Notes: generated by a model from the letters alone, not told the origin. A stretch of 64,000 nt of DNA from Hymenobacter psoromatis (GCA_001596155.1 CP014771.1:3906001-3970000), one strand, 5' to 3'. Numbered from the stretch's first letter, positions 43,176-52,130 are shown. Numbers and translations: made by a program.

Positions 43176-43280
43176 AAGAACGTCATGCTGAGCCTGTCGA
43201 AGCATTTCGCTCGCGCCGCTAGGATTAGTAATTCTAACGGCGCGAGTGAGATGCTTCGACAGGCTCAGCATGACGTTCTT
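43176..43280. repeat. 43-bp inverted repeat (GTCATGCTGAGCCTGTCGAAGCAT type)
   Basis: Arms 43176-43218 and 43238-43280 with two mismatches, loop 19 bp. It lies between convergent genes. The unit ATGCTGAGCCTGTCGAAGC is a repeat I know from many bacterial genomes. Confidence 0.9.
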
Positions 43281-43295
43281 ATGTAAGCGATTAAT

Positions 43296-43931
43296 TTACT
43301 GCTTGCGCGCTGGCCCCGGCGCTACCAGCCGCTGGCCAATAATGACGCGTCGCCCCGTGAGCATGTGCAGCATAGGCACCAGAATCTGCTGCGCATTGCG
43401 TTGGGTTTCAGCCAGAATACCCGATTGCAGGGCCGACTTGCGCACCTGCGCCTCAGCGTAGCGATAGGCCTCATCCACGAGGCTGGCATCGTCAAAAAAG
43501 CCGTTTTCGGTGCTGAAAACCCGGCTTTGATTATGGTTGACCTGGAAGGCGCACAGCTCGGGGTCGGGCAGGATAATGCGCACCACGGAGTCGCCCTCAA
43601 AGGTTACGTCCTGGGGCCGGATTTTGCGCAGGTCGAGGCAGCCCACGGCTTCGCCCCCCACGATGAGCGCCGCCTTGGCATCGGGCAAAAACGGGTATTT
43701 GGCCGTGCGCTTGTACTCCACCACGTCTTTGAAACGGTAGCGCACCAGCTCCAGCTTGCCCAGCGCCTCCACCTGCGTGAGCACCGTGTTGTGGGTCACC
43801 GTCACCCGTGGCTCGCGCGGGGCCAGCGGATTCAGACCATCCAGCGTCGAGCCGATTTTGCGCCACAAAAACACGCCCAGCGCCACGAGTATCACAAGAG
43901 GAATGAGACGACGGATAAGGAGGGGCAGCAT
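43296..43931 (-). CDS. DUF4230 domain-containing protein
   Basis: 211 residues, ATG at 43931. N-terminal membrane helix (RLIPLVILVALGVFLW), then a periplasmic DUF4230 domain with VEALGKLELVRYRFKDVVEY and ALIVGGEAVGCLDLRKI. The family is common in Bacteroidota and Firmicutes, with no known function. Divergent from the glycosyltransferase gene at 44029 (97 bp gap). Confidence 0.87.
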   Translation of the reverse strand: MLPLLIRRLIPLVILVALGVFLWRKIGSTLDGLNPLAPREPRVTVTHNTVLTQVEALGKLELVRYRFKDVVEYKRTAKYPFLPDAKAALIVGGEAVGCLDLRKIRPQDVTFEGDSVVRIILPDPELCAFQVNHNQSRVFSTENGFFDDASLVDEAYRYAEAQVRKSALQSGILAETQRNAQQILVPMLHMLTGRRVIIGQRLVAPGPARKQ

Positions 43932-44016
43932 AAGGCGTGAAAAAGCGGGCGGCGGGCCGGCCTACGGTTGAGTTAAGCAGGCATACCCCGAATGCGGGGC
44001 TGGGGTTCAATGCCCG

Positions 44017-44024
44017 TAGCTTTG
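44017..44024 (+). promoter_or_regulatory. Predicted -7 box TAGCTTTG abutting a GTG start
   Basis: Exact TAnnTTTG ending 4 nt before the GTG at 44029; implies a leaderless mRNA. Confidence 0.5.
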
Positions 44025-44028
44025 ACGG

Positions 44029-45393
44029 GTGATAAATAAGCTACCGCCCGTTCTTTCTGACCCTATTCGCCGCCTCTGGCCGCAACACCGCTGGCTGTTG
44101 CTGGGTTTGTGGCTGCTGGTGCAGGCGGCTTTTCTGCTGAAGTCTCACGGGCCACGAGTCCTCAACGACACCCACTCCTTCCTCGACTACGCGACCAACT
44201 TGGCGGCGCACGGCCACTACCAGCCCGAGCCAGGCGCGGTGGCCGGCACCATCGAGAACAATGGGCTGCAAAACTTTGAGTATGAGCACAATCAGCGTTA
44301 CATTCTCTACCCCTGGTACCTGAGCGTCTGGCTGCGGCTGGGGGCCGGGCTCTGGGGTGTTGTGTTGGGGCAGTCGGTTATTTCGGGCCTGGCCGCCGCC
44401 GCGCTCTACGCAGCCGTGCGGCGGCTGGCGGGGGGTAGGCGCGGCGCGGCCGCGCTGGCCACGGCCCTGTTTTTAGGCTGGCCCGACATCCAGGTATTTA
44501 ACTGCGAATTGCTTACCGAGTCGCTGTTCATCAGCCTATCGGTGCTTTGTTTTTGGGCCCTGGTGCGGGTGCGCGGCGGCTGGCGAGCCGGGCTCACGCT
44601 GGCGGTTTTGTTGGTGCTCACGGCGCTGGCCCGCCCCAACGGCTTCGTGCTGACAGCTGCGGCCGGCGTAGCCGGCCTGGCGGCATTATACGTGGCGCGG
44701 CGGGGGTTATTCTGGGTGGCGATGGGTGGCGGCGTGCTGGCCGTGCCGCTGGTCGTGTGGTGGCTCAATCATCAGCTGGTCAGCTACTTCATTGTTGAAA
44801 CATATACTCGTGGTGAGCTGATGTTTGCTACCCCCGTGTGGGCCATTCACCCGAGCGCGCCGCTGGTGCTGCCGCCTGCGGGCATCGGGCAGATGTCGCG
44901 GGTGCTCTACTTCGCCGCACACAATCCCGGCTTTCTGGCCCGGCTGATGTTGGGCAAGTTGCTGGTGTTTTTCAGCAGCATTAAGCCCTATTATTCGCTG
45001 GCTCATAAGTTAATAAGCGTGCTGCTGCTGTGGCCGCTCTATTACCTGGCGGTGCGCGGTGCCCGCCGCGTGGCGGTGTGGCCGCCGGCGCGGGCGTTTC
45101 TGGCTGCCGTGCCGCTGCTACAAGCTGCCATCGTCATGCTCACCGTAGATGATTACGACGTGCGGTTTCTAGCCCCGGTGCTGCCCTTCGTGTTCGCGCT
45201 GGCGGCTTTAACAATGGGTGAATGGGTGAATGAGTTCTACTGTTTCGTTAAAAAAACAATGCTCATTCACTCATTCACTCATTCACCCATTGCTAAACCC
45301 TGCCCAGGCTTGCAGGCCGCCGGTATGCACGGCTACCACGGTGCTGCCGGGCACAAAGTGCCCTTTTTCAATCAAATCGAGCACGCTGAATAG
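44029..45393 (+). CDS. Multispanning membrane glycosyltransferase-like protein (GT-C type), 3' end altered by a repeat
   Basis: 454 residues, GTG start at 44029. Many hydrophobic helices; the first periplasmic loop contains GPRVLNDTHSFLDYATNLAAHGHY, a GT39-like acidic loop. Probably uses a polyprenyl-linked sugar; acceptor unknown. The natural C-terminus seems to lie near 45210. From 45212 the frame runs through a palindrome (ALTMGEWVNEF) and about 110 bp into the convergent deaminase gene, giving a tail unlike the rest of the protein. Confidence 0.72.
   Translation: MINKLPPVLSDPIRRLWPQHRWLLLGLWLLVQAAFLLKSHGPRVLNDTHSFLDYATNLAAHGHYQPEPGAVAGTIENNGLQNFEYEHNQRYILYPWYLSVWLRLGAGLWGVVLGQSVISGLAAAALYAAVRRLAGGRRGAAALATALFLGWPDIQVFNCELLTESLFISLSVLCFWALVRVRGGWRAGLTLAVLLVLTALARPNGFVLTAAAGVAGLAALYVARRGLFWVAMGGGVLAVPLVVWWLNHQLVSYFIVETYTRGELMFATPVWAIHPSAPLVLPPAGIGQMSRVLYFAAHNPGFLARLMLGKLLVFFSSIKPYYSLAHKLISVLLLWPLYYLAVRGARRVAVWPPARAFLAAVPLLQAAIVMLTVDDYDVRFLAPVLPFVFALAALTMGEWVNEFYCFVKKTMLIHSFTHSPIAKPCPGLQAAGMHGYHGAAGHKVPFFNQIEHAE
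45212..45292. repeat. Palindromic repeat with AATGGGTG units across two convergent 3' ends
   Basis: Left arm 45212-45234 (AATGGGTGAATGGGTGAATG), right arm 45262-45292 its complement with an extra unit. The right arm contains the stop of the deaminase gene (AAT GGG TGA). Same architecture and nearly the same unit as 4716-4813. Confidence 0.88.
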
Positions 45394-46179
45394 TAGTTTG
45401 CCGGTATAAATTGGGTCGAGAAGCACCCCAAAATCTACCTCAAACTGCCGGATGAACGCCCGCAGTTCGGCCGGTAGCTTGGCATAGCCGCCGAAGTGGT
45501 AGCCCGTGTGCAGCTCATAGCGGCCGCCTACGCAGCCCGTGGCCGCCAACAGCGCATCTACCTCAGTGCGCAGAAAATCAGCGCCTTTCAGCGCGGCAAT
45601 GCCCACGGCGCGGGCGGGGTAGGCGGCTTCGGCCAGGCCCAATGTGAGGCCGGCCAGGGTGCCGCCGGTGCCCGCCGCCACGGCCACGGCGTCGAAGTCA
45701 GTGTGCTGGCGCAACTCGCCAATCAGCTCGGCCACGCCGCGCAAAGCCAGGGCGTTGGTGCCGCCTTCCGGCAGCAGATAGGCGGGGCCGAATTGCCGCT
45801 GCATTTCGGCCAAGAACTCAGGTTCGGCGCGGCGGCGGTAGGTGGCGCGGTCGAGGTAGTGCAGCCGCATTCCATCGGCGGCGCAGCGGGTCAGCGTGGG
45901 GTTGAGGGGTAGGCGTTCCTCGCCACGCACCAGGCCAATGGTTGCCAGGTTACAAAGCCGGCCGGCGGTGGCTACGGCAGCCAGGTGGTTGGAGTATGCC
46001 CCGCCAAAAGTGAGCAGCTTGGTATGGCCTTCGGCCTTGGCCTGCAAGAGATTATATTTCAGCTTACGGGCTTTGTTGCCGGGTAGGGCGGGGTTCAGCA
46101 GGTCGTCGCGCCAGAGCAGCAGGCGCACGCCGCACCGGGTGGCGGCGGGGTGCGGGATGGGTTGGAGCAGGGTTTGCAC
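45283..46179 (-). CDS. 1-aminocyclopropane-1-carboxylate deaminase / D-cysteine desulfhydrase family protein
   Basis: 298 residues. PLP-dependent fold type II enzyme: LLWRDDLLNPALPGNKARKLKYN carries the PLP-binding lysine, LTFGGAYSNHLAA the phosphate contact, and VAAGTGGTLAGLTLGL the glycine-rich phosphate loop. Members act on ACC or D-cysteine; sequence alone does not decide. In this setting (no ACC source) D-cysteine or another D-amino acid is as likely. The last two codons and stop come from the palindrome at 45212-45292. Confidence 0.88.
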   Translation of the reverse strand: MQTLLQPIPHPAATRCGVRLLLWRDDLLNPALPGNKARKLKYNLLQAKAEGHTKLLTFGGAYSNHLAAVATAGRLCNLATIGLVRGEERLPLNPTLTRCAADGMRLHYLDRATYRRRAEPEFLAEMQRQFGPAYLLPEGGTNALALRGVAELIGELRQHTDFDAVAVAAGTGGTLAGLTLGLAEAAYPARAVGIAALKGADFLRTEVDALLAATGCVGGRYELHTGYHFGGYAKLPAELRAFIRQFEVDFGVLLDPIYTGKLLFSVLDLIEKGHFVPGSTVVAVHTGGLQAWAGFSNG

Positions 46180-46195
46180 GGCGGCGCGAGCGGTT

Positions 46196-46356
46196 TACCT
46201 CACCCCCCAGCCCCCTCTCCTGCGGAGGGGGGGGCCACGGCGTAAAGCAGGCGCTTACTTACTAAAAGCTAAGACGGTTCATAGCAACGCTACGAACCGT
46301 CCGATAATCGTCTGGCTCCCCCTCTCCGCAGGAGAGGGGGCCGGGGGGTGAGGTTA
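46196..46356. repeat. Large inverted repeat (CCTCACCCCC...CTCTCCTGCGGAG) covering the yfhO stop
   Basis: Outer arms about 46196-46231 and 46320-46356, with a few mismatches, built from TACCTCACCCCCCAGCCCCC followed by TCTCCTGCGGAG. An inner hairpin GACGGTTCATAGC/GCTACGAACCGTC spans 46273-46301. The right arm includes the TAA stop of the YfhO gene. Confidence 0.88.
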
Positions 46357-48909
46357 ATCGCGCTGGCGGAAGCCGAACACGCCCGCCGCCACGACCGCCA
46401 GCAACACCCCGATGCTGGAAAGCAGCGACACCGTGTTGCCAATTTTATATTCCTTAGGCTCAAACACAAACTTGATTTCGTGCGCGCCGGCCGGCACCTG
46501 CATGGCTCGCAGCACGAAATCGGCGCGGAAATGCGGCACCGGCTTGCCATCGAGGAACGCCTGCCAGCCATCGGCATAGTAGATTTCGGAGAAAATGACC
46601 GTGCTTGGCTGGGCTGCCGAGTAGCGGTAGGTGAGGGCATCGGGCGCGTAGTCGGTGAGGACGATGGTGGCCGACGAGTCGGTGTACACGGCCGGCTTCA
46701 CGGCTGGGAATTTCTGATTATCAAATACCGCTACCTGCTTGGCATTGAGGCCAGTGAGGGCGTTCATCTCCGCATCGGGGCTCTGCACGGCGCGCAGCTC
46801 GCGCACGAACCAGGCGTTGCCCAGCGCGCCGGGGTTGCGCTGCACCTGCTCGGTTTCGCCCTGCTTTTGGGGGGGTAGGATAACGTAGCGCGTGTTCAGC
46901 ATGTTGAGCACGGCGGTGTTATTCTGCGAAATCTGGCGCTCAATCAGGTCCTGGTAGCGGCGCAGCTTGGCCCCGTGGTAGCCGCCGATGCTGTGGTGGA
47001 AATACGAGGTGCGCGCCTCGTTGAATGGGTTGCCGAGGTTCAGCACGCGGTAATCCTGGTCTTTATCCTGTAAAATCTGCTTATCGGCCGGGCTTTCCTG
47101 GAAGCTCTCCACGATGGTTTCATTCTGGAAATTCTTCGCGCCGAGGTAGCGCTTATCCACCGTCCAGAGGTCGAGCAGCACCAGCCCGGCCACGGCCAGC
47201 GCGGCCACGCGGGCATCAATTTTCCCTTTCAAATAAAAGAACAGCGCCGCCAGCGTGAGGCCCACCAGCAGCAGCCCGCGCCAGATATCATTGTGCAGCA
47301 GGTCGGCGCGGTCGGCGCGCAGGGCGCTCATCAGCTGCGGCGTAAAGCCGCTTTGGGTCAGGTTCGCATCCTGCGGCGAGGCGTAGTCGAAGCTCAGGCT
47401 GGCGACCCAGGTCAGCAGCAGGAAGCCCGCCGTGATGGCCCCGGCGTAGAGCAGCTGCTTGGTGCGCAAGCGGTTGTCGGGCGAATCGACCACCACGACC
47501 GGCGCGCCCGCTGCCGCCCGCGCCGCCTTGGCCAGCGCCGGGTGCAGGGGCTCAGTGGCAATAGGGGGGGTAGGGCCGGTGGCCAGCGCCGCCCGCGGCC
47601 GCAGGATGCGCGCCAGCGCCAACGCCGCCAGCAGCGGCATCGCCAGCTGCGCCATCACCAGCGCCATGCTCACCGCGCGGAAGCTGCGGTAGCCCGGCAA
47701 GTAGTCAAAAATCAGGTTGTTAAGTGACTCGAAATTCTTGCCCCAGGCCAGGATAAACGACACCAGCGTGCCGGCCAGCAGCCAGTAGCGGGTGCGTTTA
47801 TCCACCACGAACAGGCCCAGCACGAACAGAAAGCACACCGTGACGCCCACGTACACCGGCCCGGCCACGTAGGCCTGGTCGCCCCAGTAGGTGGGCATGG
47901 CGCTCAGGTATTCTTCGGGCAGGCCGGCGGCGGCAATGTGCGAGTCTTTGGGCAGCGGCATGGCGCTGCTGCCACCGTAGAAGTTGGGCACCAGCAAGGT
48001 CATCGTCTCGCCGATGCCGTAGCTGTAGGCGAAGGCGTAGTCGCGGTCCTGCTGCCGGGCGCTGGGCGCGGCCTGGCCCGGCGCGGCGGGTAGGGATTTC
48101 AATTCCGAGGGCGCGCGGTTGCTGAATTTGCTGTACTCATACGTGGTGTAAAGGCGGCCAAAGCTCACGCCGATAGCCAGCAGCGCGCCTACCCCCAGCA
48201 GAATGACCCGGCTGAAAAAGTCGGGCAAGCGCCCGGCGCGGATGGCCGCCACCAGCTCCACGATGCCATAAATGACCACCAGCAAGCCCAGGTAATAGGT
48301 AATCTGCGGGTGGTTGGCGCGCACGTTCATGGTGAGGCCAAAGGTGAAGAGCGCCGCGCCCAGCCACTTGTTCTGGCGCATCGCCAGTATCAGCCCGCCC
48401 AGCACCAGCGGCGCGTAGGCCAGCGCCCACGACTTGGTGTTGTGCCCGGCCGCCAGAATGGCGAGGTTGTAGCTCGAAAAGCCCAGCGCCACCGCGCCGG
48501 CCACCGCCACCAGCGGCCGCACGCCCAGCGCCACCAGCAGCACGTAGCCGCAGAGCAGCGCCACAAACAGGTTGCTCACTACCCCCGGCAAACCCAGGGC
48601 GATGAATTTCTGCACGTACACGAACAAGTCGCCGGGAAAATGCACCGAAATCAGGTATGTCGGCATTCCGCTGAACATGGAGTTGGTCCACAGCGGCTCG
48701 TGGCCGTGCTCGGCGGCCCACTGCTGCGTCTCGTGCGCGCCACCCTGAAACTGCGTGATATCGTGCTGGGCCAGGGTCTGGTGCTCAAACACGATGGGCG
48801 CGAAGTAGGCCACGGCCAGCACCACGAAGAACAACACGGCCAGCAGATGCGGCAAGGCCCGCTGCCACAGCGGCGCGGGGGTAGGGGAAAGGGAAGCGGA
48901 AACGGCCAT
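46354..48909 (-). CDS. YfhO family membrane protein
   Basis: 851 residues, ATG at 48909. Many membrane helices in the first ~550 residues with large extracytoplasmic loops (GGAHETQQWAAEHGHEPLWTNSMFSG is typical of the family), then a soluble domain and two C-terminal helices. YfhO of Gram-positives is needed for glycosylation of lipoteichoic acid, so a GT-C-like glycosyltransferase role is likely. A near-consensus -7 box on the minus strand (TACCTTCG, 48945-48952) lies upstream. The stop codon is inside the palindrome 46196-46356. Confidence 0.88.
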   Translation of the reverse strand: MAVSASLSPTPAPLWQRALPHLLAVLFFVVLAVAYFAPIVFEHQTLAQHDITQFQGGAHETQQWAAEHGHEPLWTNSMFSGMPTYLISVHFPGDLFVYVQKFIALGLPGVVSNLFVALLCGYVLLVALGVRPLVAVAGAVALGFSSYNLAILAAGHNTKSWALAYAPLVLGGLILAMRQNKWLGAALFTFGLTMNVRANHPQITYYLGLLVVIYGIVELVAAIRAGRLPDFFSRVILLGVGALLAIGVSFGRLYTTYEYSKFSNRAPSELKSLPAAPGQAAPSARQQDRDYAFAYSYGIGETMTLLVPNFYGGSSAMPLPKDSHIAAAGLPEEYLSAMPTYWGDQAYVAGPVYVGVTVCFLFVLGLFVVDKRTRYWLLAGTLVSFILAWGKNFESLNNLIFDYLPGYRSFRAVSMALVMAQLAMPLLAALALARILRPRAALATGPTPPIATEPLHPALAKAARAAAGAPVVVVDSPDNRLRTKQLLYAGAITAGFLLLTWVASLSFDYASPQDANLTQSGFTPQLMSALRADRADLLHNDIWRGLLLVGLTLAALFFYLKGKIDARVAALAVAGLVLLDLWTVDKRYLGAKNFQNETIVESFQESPADKQILQDKDQDYRVLNLGNPFNEARTSYFHHSIGGYHGAKLRRYQDLIERQISQNNTAVLNMLNTRYVILPPQKQGETEQVQRNPGALGNAWFVRELRAVQSPDAEMNALTGLNAKQVAVFDNQKFPAVKPAVYTDSSATIVLTDYAPDALTYRYSAAQPSTVIFSEIYYADGWQAFLDGKPVPHFRADFVLRAMQVPAGAHEIKFVFEPKEYKIGNTVSLLSSIGVLLAVVAAGVFGFRQRD

Positions 48910-49077
48910 CGGGCGGCTTTAGTAGCAATGGGGCAAAGGAACCCCGAAGGTAGCGCCGGGGCGGGAATGGGGCCGAAAGGCCGCGCATTGGCCTGCATCA
49001 GCCGGCGGAGTTTAGCGCGGCGTAGCTCGTGCCTGCTCATAGTAAGGGATTAAAAAATCGGGGCGGAGGCTGCTGGG

Positions 49078-49240
49078 TAGAATGATACCCTTCGCAATCC
49101 CTCGTCGGCCCTTCGAAAATCCTACTCGGGTTCCCGCAATCACTCATCGGTCCTTCGCAAATCCTACTCGGTCCCCCGAAAATTATACTCGGGTCCCCAC
49201 AAATCCTACTCGGGTCCCCACAAATTCTATTTGGTAACGC
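49078..49240. repeat. Array of seven to eight 21-bp tandem repeats in a divergent intergenic region
   Basis: Consecutive 21-bp units at 49099, 49120, 49141, 49162, 49183 and 49204, with a degenerate unit before and a partial one after. Consensus TCCTACTCGGGTCCCCACAAA; central ACTCGG and the ACAAA/GAAAA end are best kept. It lies between the divergent YfhO and MurF-Alr genes (gap 48910-49347). Confidence 0.92.
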
Positions 49241-49347
49241 ACTAACGGCTGTCGGCTGGCCGCACCGCGGGTGACGGGCTATCTTTTGCCTGGTAGTTGC
49301 CGGCGGCCGCCGCCCGCGCCGCCGCGCGTCCCGACCTTTGCCGGGCC

Positions 49348-51993
49348 ATGCCCATTCTTTTTTCTGCCCTACCCCCCCTGCTCGGCGGCACGCTGTTACT
49401 CGCGCCCGCCCTGGATGCTGAGGTAGCCACGCTGCTGCTTGACAGCCGCCGCGTGGGTCTCACGGCGGGGGCCGTGTTCTTCGCCCTGCGCGGCCCCAAC
49501 CACGACGGCCACCACCACTTGGCGGCGCTGTATGCCAAGGGCGTGCGGCTGTTCGTGGTCGCCTACCCCCCCGCCAGCCTGGAAGCGTTCGCGGGCGCGG
49601 GCTTCGTGCTGGTGCCGGATACTCTGGTGGCCTTGCAGACGCTGGCGGCGCGGCACCGGGCGGCGTTCGCGGGGCCGGTGTGGGCCATCACGGGCTCCAA
49701 CGGCAAGACCATCGTAAAGGAATGGCTGGCCCAGTTGCTGGCCCCCGATGAGGACATCTGCCGCTCGCCCAAGAGCTACAACTCGCAGGTGGGCGTGCCG
49801 CTGAGCGTGTGGGAGCTGGCCCCCGGCCGCCACACGCTGGGCATCTTCGAGGCCGGCATCTCGGAGCGCGGCGAGATGCAGCGGCTGGCCGATATTATCC
49901 GGCCCACGCACGGCATTTTCACGACCCTCGGCACGGCCCACGACGCGGGTTTTGCTTCGGAAAATGAAAAGTTGGGCGAGAAGCTGCAACTCTTTGAATT
50001 GTCCGGCTTCGAGCTGCTGGTGTATTGCGCCGACCAGCCGGCCGTGGCCGCCGCCGTGCAGGCCCGCGCCCTGCCCGCCCTGGCCTGGACGCGCCGCGAC
50101 GCGCCCGGCGCGAGCCTGCGCTTTCGGCTCAAAGCCACCCCGGCCGGCACCACCATCGTGCGCGTGCGGCTCGGCGACGCGGCCGCCACCGCCCACTTTC
50201 CGGCCGGGCACCTGGCCGGCCGGGCCGCCGCGCGCTTCACGCTGCCCTTCGCCGATGAGCCGTCGGTGGAGAACGCGCTGCACTGCCTGGCCGTGCTGCT
50301 GTGGCGGCAATTGAGCCCCGCCACCGCCCTGGCCCCGGCCGAAATCCAGCGCCGCCTGCTGCGCCTGCACCCGGTGGCCATGCGCCTCGAAATGAAGGCC
50401 GGCCGCCACGGCTGCTACCTCCTCGACGACACCTATAATAACGACCTCGCCGGCCTCTCGCTGGCCCTCGATGCGCTGAGCCGCCAGGCCCGCCCCGGCG
50501 GCCGCACCCTCATCCTCAGCGACGTGCTCGAATCGGGCCTCAGCGGCGCGGAGCTGTATGCCCGCGTGGCGGCCCTGGTGCGCGCCCACGGCGTGACGCG
50601 GCTCATTGGGGTAGGGGAGGAGTTGAGTTATGAGTTAAGAGTTAAGAGTGAAGAGTTAAAAGTTGGAAGTTATAAAGCAGAAATAAGCGGCCAGACTGAG
50701 TTCAATCAAAAACTCTTCACTCTCAACTCTCAACTCTTAACTAAAACCTACCCCACCACCGAGGCCCTGTTAGCCGACTTGCGGCCGGGTGATTTTCAGA
50801 ACGAAACCATCCTTATTAAAGGAGCGCGGCGCTTCGGCTTTGAGCGCGTGGTGGCGGCCTTGCAGCAGGCGCAGCACGGCACAGTGCTGGAGGTGAACCT
50901 CGACGCGCTGACGCACAACTTGCAGTACTACCGCCAGCAGCTGCGGCCGGGTACTAAATTGATGGTGATGGTCAAGGCGTTTGCCTACGGCAGCGGCTCG
51001 TATGAAGTGGCCAGCCTGCTCGAATTTCAGCGGGCCGACTACCTGGCCGTGGCCTACGCCGACGAAGGCCAGCAGCTGCGTGACAACGGCATCAGCCTGC
51101 CCATCATGGTGTTGAACCCCGGCCCCGACAGCTTCGGCCAGCTGCGGCGCTACCGCCTGGAGCCCGAAATCTACTCCCTGGAGCGCCTGCGCGACTATCT
51201 GCAAGCCGCCCGCGAAGCTGCCCAGGACGAAGCCGGCTCCCTACCCCCCCTGCACCTCAAGCTCGACACCGGGATGCGCCGCCTGGGCTTTTCGGAGGAA
51301 GAATTGCCTGAATTATTGGCCCTGCTGGCGGCCCACCGCGCCGCCCTGCCGGTGGCCGGCATCATGACCCACCTGGCCGCCGCCGATGACCCGGCCCACG
51401 ACGATTTTACCCGCGGGCAGCTCGCCACTTTCGGGCGCATGGCCGCCGCCATTGAAGAAGTGCTGGGCTATTCGGCTATCAAGCACGTGCTCAATTCGGC
51501 GGGCATCCGGCGCTTTCCGGAAGCGCAGCTCGACATGGTGCGCCTCGGCGTGGGCCTCTACGGCGTGGAGGCCGGGGCCGAGGACGCGCGCAATCTGCGG
51601 CCCGTAAGCACCTTGAAAACCACCATCTCCCAGATAAAAACCCTACCCCCCGGCACCACCGTGGGCTACGGCCGCCGGGGCGCGGCCACCGCCCACGAGC
51701 GCCGGGTGGCCACGCTGGCCATCGGCTACGCCGACGGCTACGACCGGCGCTTCAGCAGCGGCGGGGGCATCGTGTTGCTGCACGGCCGCCGCGCGCCGGT
51801 GGTGGGCTCGGTGTGCATGGATATGGTGATGGTGGACGTGACCGACGTGCCCGAGGCCCGGCCCGGCGACGTGGCCATCGTCTTCGGCGAGGGGCTGGGC
51901 ATCACCGAGCTGGCCGCCCGCATTGGCACCATTCCCTACGAGCTGCTCACCAACGTGAGCGAGCGCGTGAAGCGCGTGTTCGTGAGCGAATAG
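49348..51993 (+). CDS. Bifunctional MurF (UDP-MurNAc-tripeptide:D-Ala-D-Ala ligase) / alanine racemase
   Basis: Cell-wall precursor enzyme fused to the racemase that supplies its D-alanine; the fusion is typical of Bacteroidota. 881 residues from the ATG at 49348. MurF half: ATP-binding TGSNGKT near residues 114-120, then IFEAGISERGEM and LDDTYNNDLAGL. Alr half: PLP-lysine Lys543 in VMVKAFAYGSGSYEVA, and ATLAIGYADGYDR with a metal/substrate loop before the end. Residues about 424-467 are an in-frame insertion (GEELSYELRVKSEELKVGSY...) encoded by a palindromic repeat, between IGVGEEL and TYPTTEALLADL. A GACCTTTG box lies 8 nt before the ATG. Confidence 0.93.
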   Translation: MPILFSALPPLLGGTLLLAPALDAEVATLLLDSRRVGLTAGAVFFALRGPNHDGHHHLAALYAKGVRLFVVAYPPASLEAFAGAGFVLVPDTLVALQTLAARHRAAFAGPVWAITGSNGKTIVKEWLAQLLAPDEDICRSPKSYNSQVGVPLSVWELAPGRHTLGIFEAGISERGEMQRLADIIRPTHGIFTTLGTAHDAGFASENEKLGEKLQLFELSGFELLVYCADQPAVAAAVQARALPALAWTRRDAPGASLRFRLKATPAGTTIVRVRLGDAAATAHFPAGHLAGRAAARFTLPFADEPSVENALHCLAVLLWRQLSPATALAPAEIQRRLLRLHPVAMRLEMKAGRHGCYLLDDTYNNDLAGLSLALDALSRQARPGGRTLILSDVLESGLSGAELYARVAALVRAHGVTRLIGVGEELSYELRVKSEELKVGSYKAEISGQTEFNQKLFTLNSQLLTKTYPTTEALLADLRPGDFQNETILIKGARRFGFERVVAALQQAQHGTVLEVNLDALTHNLQYYRQQLRPGTKLMVMVKAFAYGSGSYEVASLLEFQRADYLAVAYADEGQQLRDNGISLPIMVLNPGPDSFGQLRRYRLEPEIYSLERLRDYLQAAREAAQDEAGSLPPLHLKLDTGMRRLGFSEEELPELLALLAAHRAALPVAGIMTHLAAADDPAHDDFTRGQLATFGRMAAAIEEVLGYSAIKHVLNSAGIRRFPEAQLDMVRLGVGLYGVEAGAEDARNLRPVSTLKTTISQIKTLPPGTTVGYGRRGAATAHERRVATLAIGYADGYDRRFSSGGGIVLLHGRRAPVVGSVCMDMVMVDVTDVPEARPGDVAIVFGEGLGITELAARIGTIPYELLTNVSERVKRVFVSE
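50621..50742. repeat. Palindromic tandem-unit repeat inserted in frame in murF-alr
   Basis: Left arm 50621-50664 holds repeated GAGTTAAGAGTTAAGAGTGA units; right arm 50711-50742 is the complement (AACTCTTCACTCTCAACTCT). Length and content keep the reading frame open. Inserted DNA is far AT-richer than the gene. Confidence 0.9.
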
Positions 51994-52130
51994 CTACTGG
52001 TACTTTTTTTGCGTGCGGGGCACTTGCGCGCTTGAGAGGGGGTAGGCGGATGCGGTTAGCCGGCTCCTGAATAAATTTGTATGGGTATTACCGTTTCCCA
52101 CCTAGCTAAGCATCCTATTTGCCCTTTATA

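Noticed and set aside
49078..49240. The 21-bp array as a CRISPR
   Set aside because: Units are directly abutting without spacers.
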